A DNA stretch of 64,000 nucleotides from Rhinopithecimicrobium faecis (GTDB lineage Bacteria; Bacteroidota; Bacteroidia; Sphingobacteriales; Sphingobacteriaceae): the NCBI GenBank assembly GCA_017942165.1, contig JAGKSB010000014.1, forward strand, positions 30,975 through 94,974, in the 5' to 3' direction. A program made the position numbers and the translations under genes. Positions 57,369 to 64,000 of the stretch are shown here, one piece after another. Below the pieces are notes generated by a model, which was given only the letters and a program-made list of their open reading frames with translations, did not search any database and had not been told where the DNA came from. The stretch's first letter is position 1, and every line of letters starts with the position of its first letter.

Positions 57369-58922
57369 TTGGTAAAGGAATTAATTATCGATTCTACTCC
57401 TGAAAAAGGAGTAACTATTGCTTTACTACAGGATAAACAGCTGGTTGAACTGAACAAGGAAACCGTCAATAATAATTTTGCCGTTGGGGATATCTATCTC
57501 GGACGTATCAAAAAAATTATGCCTGGTTTAAATGCAGCCTTCGTAGATGTAGGGTATGAAAAGGATGCGTTCCTTCATTACCTAGATTTAGGGCCTCAAG
57601 TTCAGTCCTTAATCAAGCTGACCCGCATAGTAAAGAACGGCAGTTACCAAGAGAAACTGCTCAATAGTTTAAAATTAGAAAAGGACATCGATAAGGCTGG
57701 CAAAATTTCGGATATCTTAAGCCGTAATATGTTATTGCCAGTTCAGATAGCTAAAGAACCTATCTCTACAAAAGGACCACGATTGAGTTCGGATTTATCA
57801 ATCGCCGGAAGATTTGTTGTATTGGTCCCTTTCTCAAGTACAGTTTCCATTTCTAAACGTATAAAAGGTAGCACAGAACGTACACGCCTTAAAAAAATTG
57901 TCGAAGGCATTAAGCCACCGAATTTTGGGGTTATTATACGTACAGTCTCTGAAGGTAAGGGAGTTGAAGAACTTCAAAAAGACCTCTTAGACTTAATTGC
58001 AAAATGGGAATTGTTTACCAAGCGCCTGCGTAATGCCGAACCTCCTCAGAAAGTGTTAGGTGAAATGGATAGAGCTTCTACCATTTTACGTGATATCTTA
58101 ACCGATGAGTTTACGCATATTCATGTAAATGATACCGCCATATATGAGGAAACAAAATCATATGTGCAGGAAATTTCTCCCGATTTGGAGAAAATAGTAA
58201 AACTTTATAAGCATAAAGAACCTATTTTCGAACACTTTGGCGTGGAGAAACAAATTAAGGCGGCCTTTGGCAAGACGGTCACCCTTCCGGGTGGTGCTTA
58301 TTTGGTAATTGAGCACACAGAAGCGTTACACGTAATCGATGTAAACAGCGGAAACCGAACAGCTAACAAGGAAAATCAAGAAGATAATGCCCTTCTTGTA
58401 AATATGGAAGCGGCGAAAGAAATTGCCCGTCAGTTACGATTAAGGGATATGGGAGGTATTGTCGTTGTCGACTTTATCGATATGCATAAGCCTAATAATC
58501 GGAAAGAGCTCTTTAATCACTTACGTGAATTTATGGCCACTGACCGCGCAAGACATACCATTTTGCCTCCGAGCAAATTTGGTTTAGTACAAATTACTCG
58601 CCAACGCGTAAGACCAGAAATGAGCATTGTGACGAATGAAAAATGTCCCGCTTGTGATGGCACTGGTGAAATCCGATCAAGTATTGTCCTGATGGATGAT
58701 ATTGAAAGTAACTTAAGTTTTATTCTACAGGAACAAAATGAAAAGGGCATCACGCTATGTGTACACCCTTATATTGAGGCTTTTATTAAGTCCGGTTTTG
58801 TTTCTCGTCGTTTAAAATGGTTTATAAAGTATGGCAAATGGATTAAAGTTCAATCCGTAGGTGCATATAATCTAACAGAATTTCACTTCTTTAATGCTAA
58901 AGAAGAGGAAATTAAGATGTAA
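57369..58922 (+). CDS. rng: Ribonuclease G (RNase E/G family)
   Basis: A 517-residue single-strand endoribonuclease for 16S 5'-end maturation and mRNA decay. The start is TTG 57369: an in-frame TAG is two codons upstream and the next in-frame ATG would remove the S1 domain. It has an S1-like domain (GDIYLGRIKKIMPGLNAAFVDVGYEKDAFLHY), RNase H-like and 5'-sensor regions, the Mg-binding VIDVNSG and VVDFIDM Asp residues, and the Zn-link CPACDGTG. Length fits RNase G rather than RNase E. Last gene of the HU-TPR-basic ORF cluster. Confidence 0.95.
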   Translation: MVKELIIDSTPEKGVTIALLQDKQLVELNKETVNNNFAVGDIYLGRIKKIMPGLNAAFVDVGYEKDAFLHYLDLGPQVQSLIKLTRIVKNGSYQEKLLNSLKLEKDIDKAGKISDILSRNMLLPVQIAKEPISTKGPRLSSDLSIAGRFVVLVPFSSTVSISKRIKGSTERTRLKKIVEGIKPPNFGVIIRTVSEGKGVEELQKDLLDLIAKWELFTKRLRNAEPPQKVLGEMDRASTILRDILTDEFTHIHVNDTAIYEETKSYVQEISPDLEKIVKLYKHKEPIFEHFGVEKQIKAAFGKTVTLPGGAYLVIEHTEALHVIDVNSGNRTANKENQEDNALLVNMEAAKEIARQLRLRDMGGIVVVDFIDMHKPNNRKELFNHLREFMATDRARHTILPPSKFGLVQITRQRVRPEMSIVTNEKCPACDGTGEIRSSIVLMDDIESNLSFILQEQNEKGITLCVHPYIEAFIKSGFVSRRLKWFIKYGKWIKVQSVGAYNLTEFHFFNAKEEEIKM

Positions 58923-58938
58923 ACGAAAGACATTGTCA

Positions 58939-58970
58939 AAAAGGGATAGCCGCTAGGTTATCCCTTTTTT
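58939..58970. terminator. Bidirectional terminator overlapping the miaA stop
   Basis: Stem AAAAAGGGATA (58939-58949) / TATCCCTTTTT (58960-58970) with inner GCC/GGT pairing; it serves rng and overlaps the miaA 3' end at 58953. Confidence 0.85.
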
Positions 58971-59921
58971 TATTAGCGCTAAGGCTTCCGCTAATCGTGG
59001 GGAGGCCTCCTCCGCTGAGAGCCAATTTATTACAATACCATCTTTTTCCATCTTTCGGAAATAGGTCATCTGCCTTTTGGCATAGCGATGTATTTCGACC
59101 TCCAACTTAATATAGAAAGCGTCATAGCTTATAAGCCCTTGAAGAAATAAGGAGCAATATTTATATTCTAGACCATAGTATATCAATTCCGCATGACTTA
59201 CGCCTCCCGCTAAGAGCTCTTCTACCTCCTGCAGCATTCCCGCGGCTAGGCGTTCCTTTAAACGGGTTGAGATCTTTTCTCGACGAAGGCTTAAGGCTGG
59301 ATTCAGTCCAATGATTAGGGCATCTTGAATGGGTGCGGGATTTTGCTTAAAGGAATCCCCATAAGCTTCTAAATAGGTGATAATTTCTAAGCCTCGGATA
59401 AGACGTTTGCTGGTGCTACTATCGATTTTTAAATCTTCAGGAATGGTTTTACCAGCTAATAGCGCTTGCAAGCTAGGGCGGTCCAACTCGCTGAGCTGTG
59501 CCCTAAGGGGTTCATTGATGGGTACTTGACTGTATTTGGCACCCTGTAGGATCGCCTGAATATACAGACCTGTGCCTCCACAAAGAATAGGCTGTTTTCC
59601 TTGCTCTTTCAGCTGTTCATAGACTTCAAAGAAGTCCGCTTGAAAACGGGCGATATTATACTTTTCACCAGGGTCACAGATATCTATTAGAAAATAAGGG
59701 ATTTCTTGGTATTCTGCCAGGTCTTTACCCGTACCTATATTCATGGATCTATATACCTGTCGAGAATCTGCGGAAAGGATTGCTCCCTGGAGCTGCTGCG
59801 CTAGGGATACGGCAAGGGAGGTCTTGCCAGAGGCGGTAGGTCCTAAGATGACTATTAATTGAGCTGCGGCAGCTTTTTTAGGCTGCTGCAGCTCAATTGG
59901 ATTATTTTTGTCTGTTATCAC
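58953..59921 (-). CDS. miaA: tRNA dimethylallyltransferase MiaA
   Basis: Transfers the dimethylallyl group to A37 of tRNAs reading U-initial codons. The 322-residue protein has the P-loop GPTASGKT (27-34), SADSRQVYRSMNIGTGK, the CGGTGLYIQAIL motif and RQMTYFRK near the C-terminus. It starts with GTG in a GTGA overlap with the oxidoreductase stop; no ATG precedes the P-loop in frame. The residues before the P-loop form a Gln/Lys/Ala-rich extension of about 20. Confidence 0.94.
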   Translation of the reverse strand: MITDKNNPIELQQPKKAAAAQLIVILGPTASGKTSLAVSLAQQLQGAILSADSRQVYRSMNIGTGKDLAEYQEIPYFLIDICDPGEKYNIARFQADFFEVYEQLKEQGKQPILCGGTGLYIQAILQGAKYSQVPINEPLRAQLSELDRPSLQALLAGKTIPEDLKIDSSTSKRLIRGLEIITYLEAYGDSFKQNPAPIQDALIIGLNPALSLRREKISTRLKERLAAGMLQEVEELLAGGVSHAELIYYGLEYKYCSLFLQGLISYDAFYIKLEVEIHRYAKRQMTYFRKMEKDGIVINWLSAEEASPRLAEALALIKKGIT

Positions 59922-61090
59922 AGTACAAATTTAGTCCATTTTTCGTTGCTTTCATTATTATTTACCACCGTTTCAATAAAGGCCATACCACGTACGCCAT
60001 CATCTACATTCGGAAAATCTAATTCTTCTGCCGTAGGAGCTCTTCCTTCTAGTTTGGCAGATACTGTCAATGCAAAATTACGGTAGATATTCGCGAATGA
60101 CTCTAATAGGCCTTCAGGATGTCCTGCAGGAATACGGGTGTTATGTGTCGCAAAGGAGCTTAAGGTAAAGGGAGCTTGGTAAGCATTTCCTGTACGGAAA
60201 AGCTGACGTGGCTGTCCTGTCATCTTAATAATTAAATTATTGGGATCTTCATTAGCCCATTCAAGGCCACCTTTCTCTCCGTAAATACGGATGCGTAAAG
60301 CATTTTCCTCTCCTGCGGAGATTTGAGAAGCCATTAATACACCTTTAGCACCATTTTCAAACCGTAATAACACCGATCCATCATCATCTAAGGTGCGTCC
60401 TTCAACGAAGGAGGTTAAATCCGCACATACTTCTTGGATTTTTAAGCCTGTTACATATTCTGCTAGATGGGCAGCATGGGTGCCTATATCTCCCATCGCT
60501 AATGAGCGCCCTGATTTTTTGGGGTCTGTGCGCCATGCAGCGCCTGCATTTCCCTCACGTTCGGTAAGTTGTGAAAGCCATCCTTGGGGGTATTCAACAA
60601 CGATTTTACGTATTTTCCCGAAATATCCTTCCTGAACCATGGCTTTTGCTTGTTTCACAAGGGGATATCCGGAGTAAGTATGCGTTAGACAAAGGGTCTT
60701 ACCTGTTCGCTCTACGGCCTCTTTTAAGGAGATTGCTTCCTCTAGGGAAATGGTCATAGGCTTCTCGATAACTACATTGAACCCATTCTCTAAGGCCATT
60801 TTTGCAGGAGCATAGTGGACGAAATTAGGGGTAACTATGGTTAAGAAATCCATGCGCTCGCCTTCCGGTAGTTCACGCTCCTTTGTAATCATCTCCTCAA
60901 AATTAGCATAGCATCTATCCTGGGGGATAAAAAGCTCTTCAGCAGATTCTTTATTAACAGCAGGATTAATACTAAAGGCGCCACAAACGAGCTCAATTTT
61001 TCCATCCATATTGGCAGCAATACGGTGTACAGCTCCGATAAAGGCATCTTTACCTCCACCGACCATTCCCATACGTAGTTTACGTTTCAT
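59918..61090 (-). CDS. Gfo/Idh/MocA family oxidoreductase
   Basis: A 390-residue NAD(P)-dependent sugar or inositol dehydrogenase-type protein. N-terminal Rossmann motif GMVGGGKDAFIGAVH, the conserved EKPMTISLEEA segment with catalytic Lys, the GDIGTHAAHLAEYVTG active-site block and a C-terminal beta-sheet domain. Members act on hexoses, inositols and uronates; substrate unknown. Overlaps miaA by 4 bases. Confidence 0.92.
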   Translation of the reverse strand: MKRKLRMGMVGGGKDAFIGAVHRIAANMDGKIELVCGAFSINPAVNKESAEELFIPQDRCYANFEEMITKERELPEGERMDFLTIVTPNFVHYAPAKMALENGFNVVIEKPMTISLEEAISLKEAVERTGKTLCLTHTYSGYPLVKQAKAMVQEGYFGKIRKIVVEYPQGWLSQLTEREGNAGAAWRTDPKKSGRSLAMGDIGTHAAHLAEYVTGLKIQEVCADLTSFVEGRTLDDDGSVLLRFENGAKGVLMASQISAGEENALRIRIYGEKGGLEWANEDPNNLIIKMTGQPRQLFRTGNAYQAPFTLSSFATHNTRIPAGHPEGLLESFANIYRNFALTVSAKLEGRAPTAEELDFPNVDDGVRGMAFIETVVNNNESNEKWTKFVL

Positions 61091-61148
61091 TGTTTAGATA
61101 AGTCTTGTTTTTCAGTTTATAATGCTTAAATATAAGCATGAAATATGG

Positions 61149-61943
61149 CTATTCATAGTATTTAACCATTTTTAAACTGCCTAAATTGTATTTTATATAG
61201 CTTTTGGGGTATTGTTTGCGTAGTTCGATTTCCTGTTCTTCAGCGTGTATCGTATAGCGTCTACCCTCCTGAATAAGCAATTTAATGCTAGGAATCTGTC
61301 CTTTTAATTCGAAGCCTATCTGACTTAAGGAGGAATTTTGGCTCCAGTCAAGGTCGCAGTAGCTCATAATATCGCCAGGCTTAAAATCACTGTAAAAGGC
61401 TTTCAGCAATTTACTGAGGCCTCCAACCACGAGATAGTTGCTTTTATGACAGAACCTGATAAGTTCAAAAGAACGGTGCGGTGCAGGCTTCTCATGGTTT
61501 CTGCGGCCTCCGCTGAATACAGCTAAGGACACAAGCTCTCCATTATCATATAAGCCGTACCGATATTTTCCGGGCATGACTTCTTGCAGATGATGCTCAG
61601 CGAGAAACTGGCTACTGATATTTTTATCCACCCTAGCGACCACCGTCTGTCGCGCGTAGAGGCGCTTACATTTTCCAGAAAGTGTGCAGATACGTGCTAA
61701 TACCTTTGGATAGTGATACTGTAAGATGTCGACATCGATATGGACGGCATTGATTTGCTGGGCAGCATGGTGTGGAGTGGTCGCTGCATAGAGATATATG
61801 GAAAATGGTAGTCTGGGCGATTGTAAGATAAAATCGCCGTTTTCAGGAAGCTCCACCAAGGAGATTTGACAGTTTAACTGCTGACTTAAATCTTCTTTTA
61901 ATAGGGCTACAAGCTGCTCAAAAGGTCTTATTCCATATTCCAT
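61149..61943 (-). CDS. Protein with a domain like the C-terminal part of phage Hef-like homing endonucleases
   Basis: A 264-residue cytoplasmic protein. The middle to C-terminal part contains FLAEHHLQ (113-120), YRYGLYDNGELVSLAVFSGG (127-146), SFELIRFC (158-165), VVGGLSKLLKAF (172-183), IMSYCDLDW (192-200) and a final IGF, the pattern I recall from the C-terminal accessory domain of phage Hef-like homing endonucleases, here without any GIY-YIG or HNH nuclease. The fold looks GNAT-like (inference). Conserved Cys/His residues (Cys92, Cys165, Cys196) are noticeable. Function unknown. Divergent from def, 58 bases upstream of the oxidoreductase gene. Confidence 0.7.
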   Translation of the reverse strand: MEYGIRPFEQLVALLKEDLSQQLNCQISLVELPENGDFILQSPRLPFSIYLYAATTPHHAAQQINAVHIDVDILQYHYPKVLARICTLSGKCKRLYARQTVVARVDKNISSQFLAEHHLQEVMPGKYRYGLYDNGELVSLAVFSGGRRNHEKPAPHRSFELIRFCHKSNYLVVGGLSKLLKAFYSDFKPGDIMSYCDLDWSQNSSLSQIGFELKGQIPSIKLLIQEGRRYTIHAEEQEIELRKQYPKSYIKYNLGSLKMVKYYE

Positions 61944-61947
61944 AAGA

Positions 61948-61955
61948 CAAAGTTA
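61948..61955 (-). promoter_or_regulatory. -7 promoter box for the Hef-like domain gene
   Basis: Reads TAACTTTG on the minus strand and ends 4 nt before the ATG, predicting a leaderless mRNA. Confidence 0.5.
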
Positions 61956-62001
61956 GTATTCTACAGCCATATATTTGAAAGGGTAATTGCTAAATTATAA
62001 T

Positions 62002-62009
62002 TACCTTTG
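62002..62009 (+). promoter_or_regulatory. -7 promoter box for def
   Basis: TACCTTTG, with a TTTG at 61974-61977 (spacer 24, longer than usual). Leader about 17 nt. Confidence 0.55.
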
Positions 62010-62032
62010 CCTATAATAAATTAATAAATAAC

Positions 62033-62611
62033 ATGAAACTTCCGATAGTTGCATATGGTGATCCTGTTCTAAGAAAGAAAGCCGAAGAAATAGATGAGGA
62101 CTATCCTCAATTAAAAGAGTTAATTTCGAATATGTTTGATACCATGTATGGAGCACATGGTGTAGGGCTTGCTGCGCCACAAATAGGTCTGCCTATACGT
62201 CTATTTGTAATAGATGCAACGCCTTTTGCCGACGATGAGGGTGCTGAAGAGGGATTAAAGGATTTTAAAAAGGTTTTTATTAACCCAATTATTGTTGAAG
62301 AGTCTGGGGAAAAATGGAACTTCTCGGAGGGCTGTTTGAGTATTCCAGATATTTCAGAAGAAGTATCTCGTTATCCCAATGTGAAGATTAATTATTTAGA
62401 TGAGAACTTTGAGGAGCATGAAGTAGACTTAACAGGTCTTGCAGCGCGTGTGGTACAACATGAGTATGATCATATCGAAGGTAAGTTATTCACCGATAAA
62501 TTAGGCCCTTTAAAAAAGGCGATGATTAAATCTAAATTGGATAATATTTCTAGGGGTCAAGTTCGCGTGGATTACCGTATGAAGTTTCCCGCACAAAAGA
62601 AAGGTAGATAA
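62033..62611 (+). CDS. def: Peptide deformylase
   Basis: Removes the formyl group from initiator fMet, preceding Map. The 192-residue metalloenzyme has motif 1 GVGLAAPQ (43-50), motif 2 EGCLSIP (99-105, metal Cys101) and motif 3 QHEYDH (142-147, His143 and His147 with Glu144), in normal spacing. Own promoter and terminator. Confidence 0.97.
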   Translation: MKLPIVAYGDPVLRKKAEEIDEDYPQLKELISNMFDTMYGAHGVGLAAPQIGLPIRLFVIDATPFADDEGAEEGLKDFKKVFINPIIVEESGEKWNFSEGCLSIPDISEEVSRYPNVKINYLDENFEEHEVDLTGLAARVVQHEYDHIEGKLFTDKLGPLKKAMIKSKLDNISRGQVRVDYRMKFPAQKKGR

Positions 62612-62630
62612 TATCAGTTATACTAGATAC

Positions 62631-62664
62631 AAATCACGAAGCAGCAGCTTCGTGATTTTTTTTG
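62631..62664. terminator. Bidirectional terminator between def and the TRIC gene
   Basis: Stem AAATCACGAAGC (62631-62642) / GCTTCGTGATTT (62647-62658) with loop AGCA and T8. Confidence 0.93.
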
Positions 62665-62679
62665 TTCTTAGTTATGCTC

Positions 62680-63291
62680 CTAATTCCTAATAATAGGTAA
62701 AGATAGCTTATAGCGTACTGCAAAAATACGGATGGTGAATACTATAACGGCCGATATAAAGGCGTTGATGCCGCTTTCCATGCCAAGTTTATCCAACGTT
62801 ACATAGGTTACTGCACCGGCAAGGCAGGCTGTAGCATATATCTCGCGACGGAAGATAAGTGGAACTTCATTGAGCATGACATCTCTAATTACTCCTCCCA
62901 TTACAGCGGTAAACATCCCAAAAATTACGGCCGCAATACCCGAACTATCATAACTTAACGATTTCTGTACACCGACAATGGTAAAAAATCCAATACCTAT
63001 CGCGTCAAAGAGAAATAAGGTGCGCGCTAAACGGTCGAGCTGCTTATTGGCAACAGCAGAAATTACAACACCGATTAGGATGGCTAATAAGTAATTTCCA
63101 TCATCAACCCATACGGGCCTTAGGTTTAAGAAAACATCTCTTAGGGAACCTCCGCCAATAGCGGTCAGGAAGCCCGTAAAGGTTGCCCCAAATACGTCGA
63201 TATTCTTTCTGTTAGCAGCCATAGCACCTGATATAGCAAATACCATTACTCCTAACAAGTCTATATAATATATAAAGTCCATGGACGTCAT
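62680..63291 (-). CDS. Trimeric intracellular cation channel family protein (UPF0126)
   Basis: A 203-residue inner-membrane protein with about seven hydrophobic helices and the two repeated Gly-rich motifs of the TRIC/UPF0126 fold, GGGSLRDVFL and GGVIRDVML, each in a Gly-rich kink. Bacterial homologs conduct monovalent cations; E. coli YicG and YadS have been linked to glycine transport, so the substrate is uncertain. Start ATG 63291; an in-frame ATG three codons later is an alternative. Confidence 0.92.
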   Translation of the reverse strand: MTSMDFIYYIDLLGVMVFAISGAMAANRKNIDVFGATFTGFLTAIGGGSLRDVFLNLRPVWVDDGNYLLAILIGVVISAVANKQLDRLARTLFLFDAIGIGFFTIVGVQKSLSYDSSGIAAVIFGMFTAVMGGVIRDVMLNEVPLIFRREIYATACLAGAVTYVTLDKLGMESGINAFISAVIVFTIRIFAVRYKLSLPIIRN

Positions 63292-63511
63292 CCGGTCGAA
63301 GGGTTGGTTTTTAATACCCTTTGCAATTATACTAAATTTATAGGGATGTGGCAGTAAGTATTTATACGATGTCTTACTTTCGTATCGACCTACTATTCCT
63401 ATTATATAAGGAATAATGACCCTCCTGCACCCTATTTTTAGCGCTTTTAATGCCTATTTAAAATTTAGTGAGCAAGTTAATAGCGAGTTACAATAAATAT
63501 GCGGACAATAG

Positions 63512-63543
63512 TTGCATCGTATTTGTTTTTTGCCCTATCTTTG
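63512..63543 (+). promoter_or_regulatory. Putative rRNA operon promoter P1
   Basis: TTG (63512-63514), 21 bp, TATCTTTG (63536-63543). Confidence 0.6.
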
Positions 63544-63681
63544 CATCACTCCGCAAGGGAGGAACGGTATTTAGAAATATAAAAACAACTGGAAACGCAT
63601 TCGCAATTTTAGTATATTCATTTTCTGAAAATCTTGAAAAACAGTCTTTAAATAAGCCAAACAAACTTTTTTCAAATAAAG

Positions 63682-63712
63682 TTTGGAAGTTTAAAAAAGA
63701 TTCCTACCTTTG
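63682..63712 (+). promoter_or_regulatory. rRNA operon promoter P2
   Basis: TTTG (63682-63685), 19 bp, TACCTTTG (63705-63712), an ideal match. A/T-rich upstream DNA resembles a UP-like element. It would make a leader of about 270 nt before 16S. Confidence 0.8.
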
Positions 63713-63734
63713 CAGTCCCGACGGAAACGAAGGG

Positions 63735-63757
63735 GTTAACATCGCAAGGATGTTAAC
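63735..63757 (+). other. rRNA leader hairpin
   Basis: Perfect 9-bp stem GTTAACATC (63735-63743) / GATGTTAAC (63749-63757) with loop GCAAG; a second small hairpin TCAGCA/TGCTGA lies at 63778-63793. Probably part of leader folding. Confidence 0.55.
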
Positions 63758-63830
63758 ATAACAAAATGACAGATCAATCAGCAAGCGTGCTGAACGATAT
63801 ATAAGCAGAAGCGAGATGCGGATGCGACTA

Positions 63831-63843
63831 AGTTCTTTAAAAG
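63831..63843 (+). promoter_or_regulatory. boxA-like antitermination element
   Basis: AGTTCTTTAAAAG resembles the boxA sequence (TGCTCTTTAAAA) found in rRNA leaders, bound by NusB/S10. Position about 145 bases before 16S is appropriate. Confidence 0.55.
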
Positions 63844-63986
63844 ATATAATCAAGTAGCGTAATGAGTAGTTGAAATTTTAACAACGAAAGTTATACTAAA
63901 ATTCAACCAAGTCAATTCAGATTAGAAATTATAAAACGATCAACATTTCTATTTTTATAAATAGTCAAGTGATCACACTTCATTTT

Positions 63987-64000
63987 ACAATGGAGAGTTT
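63987..64000 (+). rRNA. rrs: 16S ribosomal RNA (5' end only, truncated by window edge)
   Basis: The last 14 bases, ACAATGGAGAGTTT, match the 5' terminus typical of Bacteroidota 16S rRNA, which continues as GATCCTGGCTCAG. The preceding promoter, leader and boxA-like element agree. Only the start is in the window. Confidence 0.85.

Larger units (their letters stand above)
63292..63986 (+). other. rRNA operon promoter and leader region
   Basis: 695 bases with no credible gene (the open frame at 63468-63761 spans the promoters). Contains two promoter boxes, leader hairpins, a boxA-like element and the start of 16S rRNA. Confidence 0.75.

Noticed and set aside
63468..63761. 97-codon plus-strand frame before the rRNA operon
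   Set aside because: It spans both rRNA promoter boxes and part of the leader, and its translation has no protein-like pattern.
1..64000. CRISPR arrays, insertion sequences, prophage or toxin-antitoxin pairs
   Set aside because: No regularly spaced repeats with unique spacers, transposase, integrase or paired small toxin/antitoxin genes are visible.

Overview
The window is chromosomal DNA from a member of the Bacteroidota, most likely family Sphingobacteriaceae (Sphingobacterium/Pedobacter-like; the family is inferred, the phylum is well supported). Support comes from low GC, many Bacteroidota-type promoters (TAnnTTTG at -7, TTG or TTTG at -33), few Shine-Dalgarno sequences, and lineage genes: GldH, a Cys-rich PSP1 protein, futalosine hydrolase, DUF3078, a DUF6952-like protein and a tricorn-like S41 protease. 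The last 14 bases match the 5' end of a Bacteroidota 16S rRNA gene. I see no prophage, insertion sequence, CRISPR array or classical defence island. This is mostly housekeeping chromosome.

Layout. 1-2.4 kb: end of a uronate-catabolism operon (kduI, DUF4861, kduD). 2.5-4.5 kb: yicC, gmk, nadD. 4.6-11.6 kb: dedA and dnaN (minus), then holB, the PSP1 protein, gldH and lpxK. 11.7-20.2 kb: mostly minus-strand dnaA, dxs, a metallophosphatase, thiL and nadA, with scpA on plus. 20.2-21.85 kb: a 1.65-kb gene-free region that I propose holds oriC. It has two perfect DnaA boxes plus degenerate ones, an AT-rich flank, a strand-composition switch (C>G to G>C) and divergent flanking genes (nadA leftward, nadB rightward). 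21.85-29.7 kb: nadB, gamma-carbonic anhydrase, an Ig-like lipoprotein, mnmG and an Uup-type ABC-F ATPase. Between mnmG and the ABC-F gene lie one canonical and one near-canonical parS (ParB) site, 6 kb from the proposed oriC.

30-45.3 kb: apaG, an RsmI-like methyltransferase, a gutted alpha/beta-hydrolase pseudogene, a membrane protein, Nif3-like plus zinc-ribbon protein, the tricorn-like protease, a CPBP protease, DUF2007, cdsA, DUF2461 (with a fresh-looking tandem repeat), anmK, gcvH, pdhB, mqnB, a 6-carboxytetrahydropterin synthase and folE. 45.5-50.5 kb: an O-methyltransferase, then a cell-envelope cluster (two glucosaminidase-LysM proteins, a carboxypeptidase-like-domain protein, a DUF3078 beta-barrel, a lipoprotein amidase). 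50.5-54.3 kb: a small membrane protein, a peroxiredoxin/thioredoxin/DUF6952 operon, tRNA-Arg(CCU), a MarR regulator and map. 54.5-59 kb: an AONS-like aminotransferase, then HU, a TPR protein, a 29-residue basic protein resembling AURKAIP1/COX24 ribosomal proteins, and RNase G. 59-63.3 kb: miaA, a Gfo/Idh oxidoreductase, a protein resembling the C-terminal domain of phage Hef-like homing endonucleases, def and a TRIC-family channel. 63.3-64 kb: tandem promoters and leader of an rRNA operon.

Together the window looks like an origin-proximal region: initiator, sliding clamp, clamp-loader subunit, oriC, parS, scpA and an rRNA operon lie within 64 kb, with quinolinate synthesis genes (nadA, nadB) flanking the origin. 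The points most worth following are the oriC/parS pair and its degenerate AAGGCC repeats, the promoter boxes placed only 3-7 nt before start codons (predicted leaderless mRNAs), the Hef-like domain protein, and a strong terminator-like hairpin inside the signal-peptide coding region of the Ig-like lipoprotein. All calls come from reading the sequence; no alignments or searches were run.
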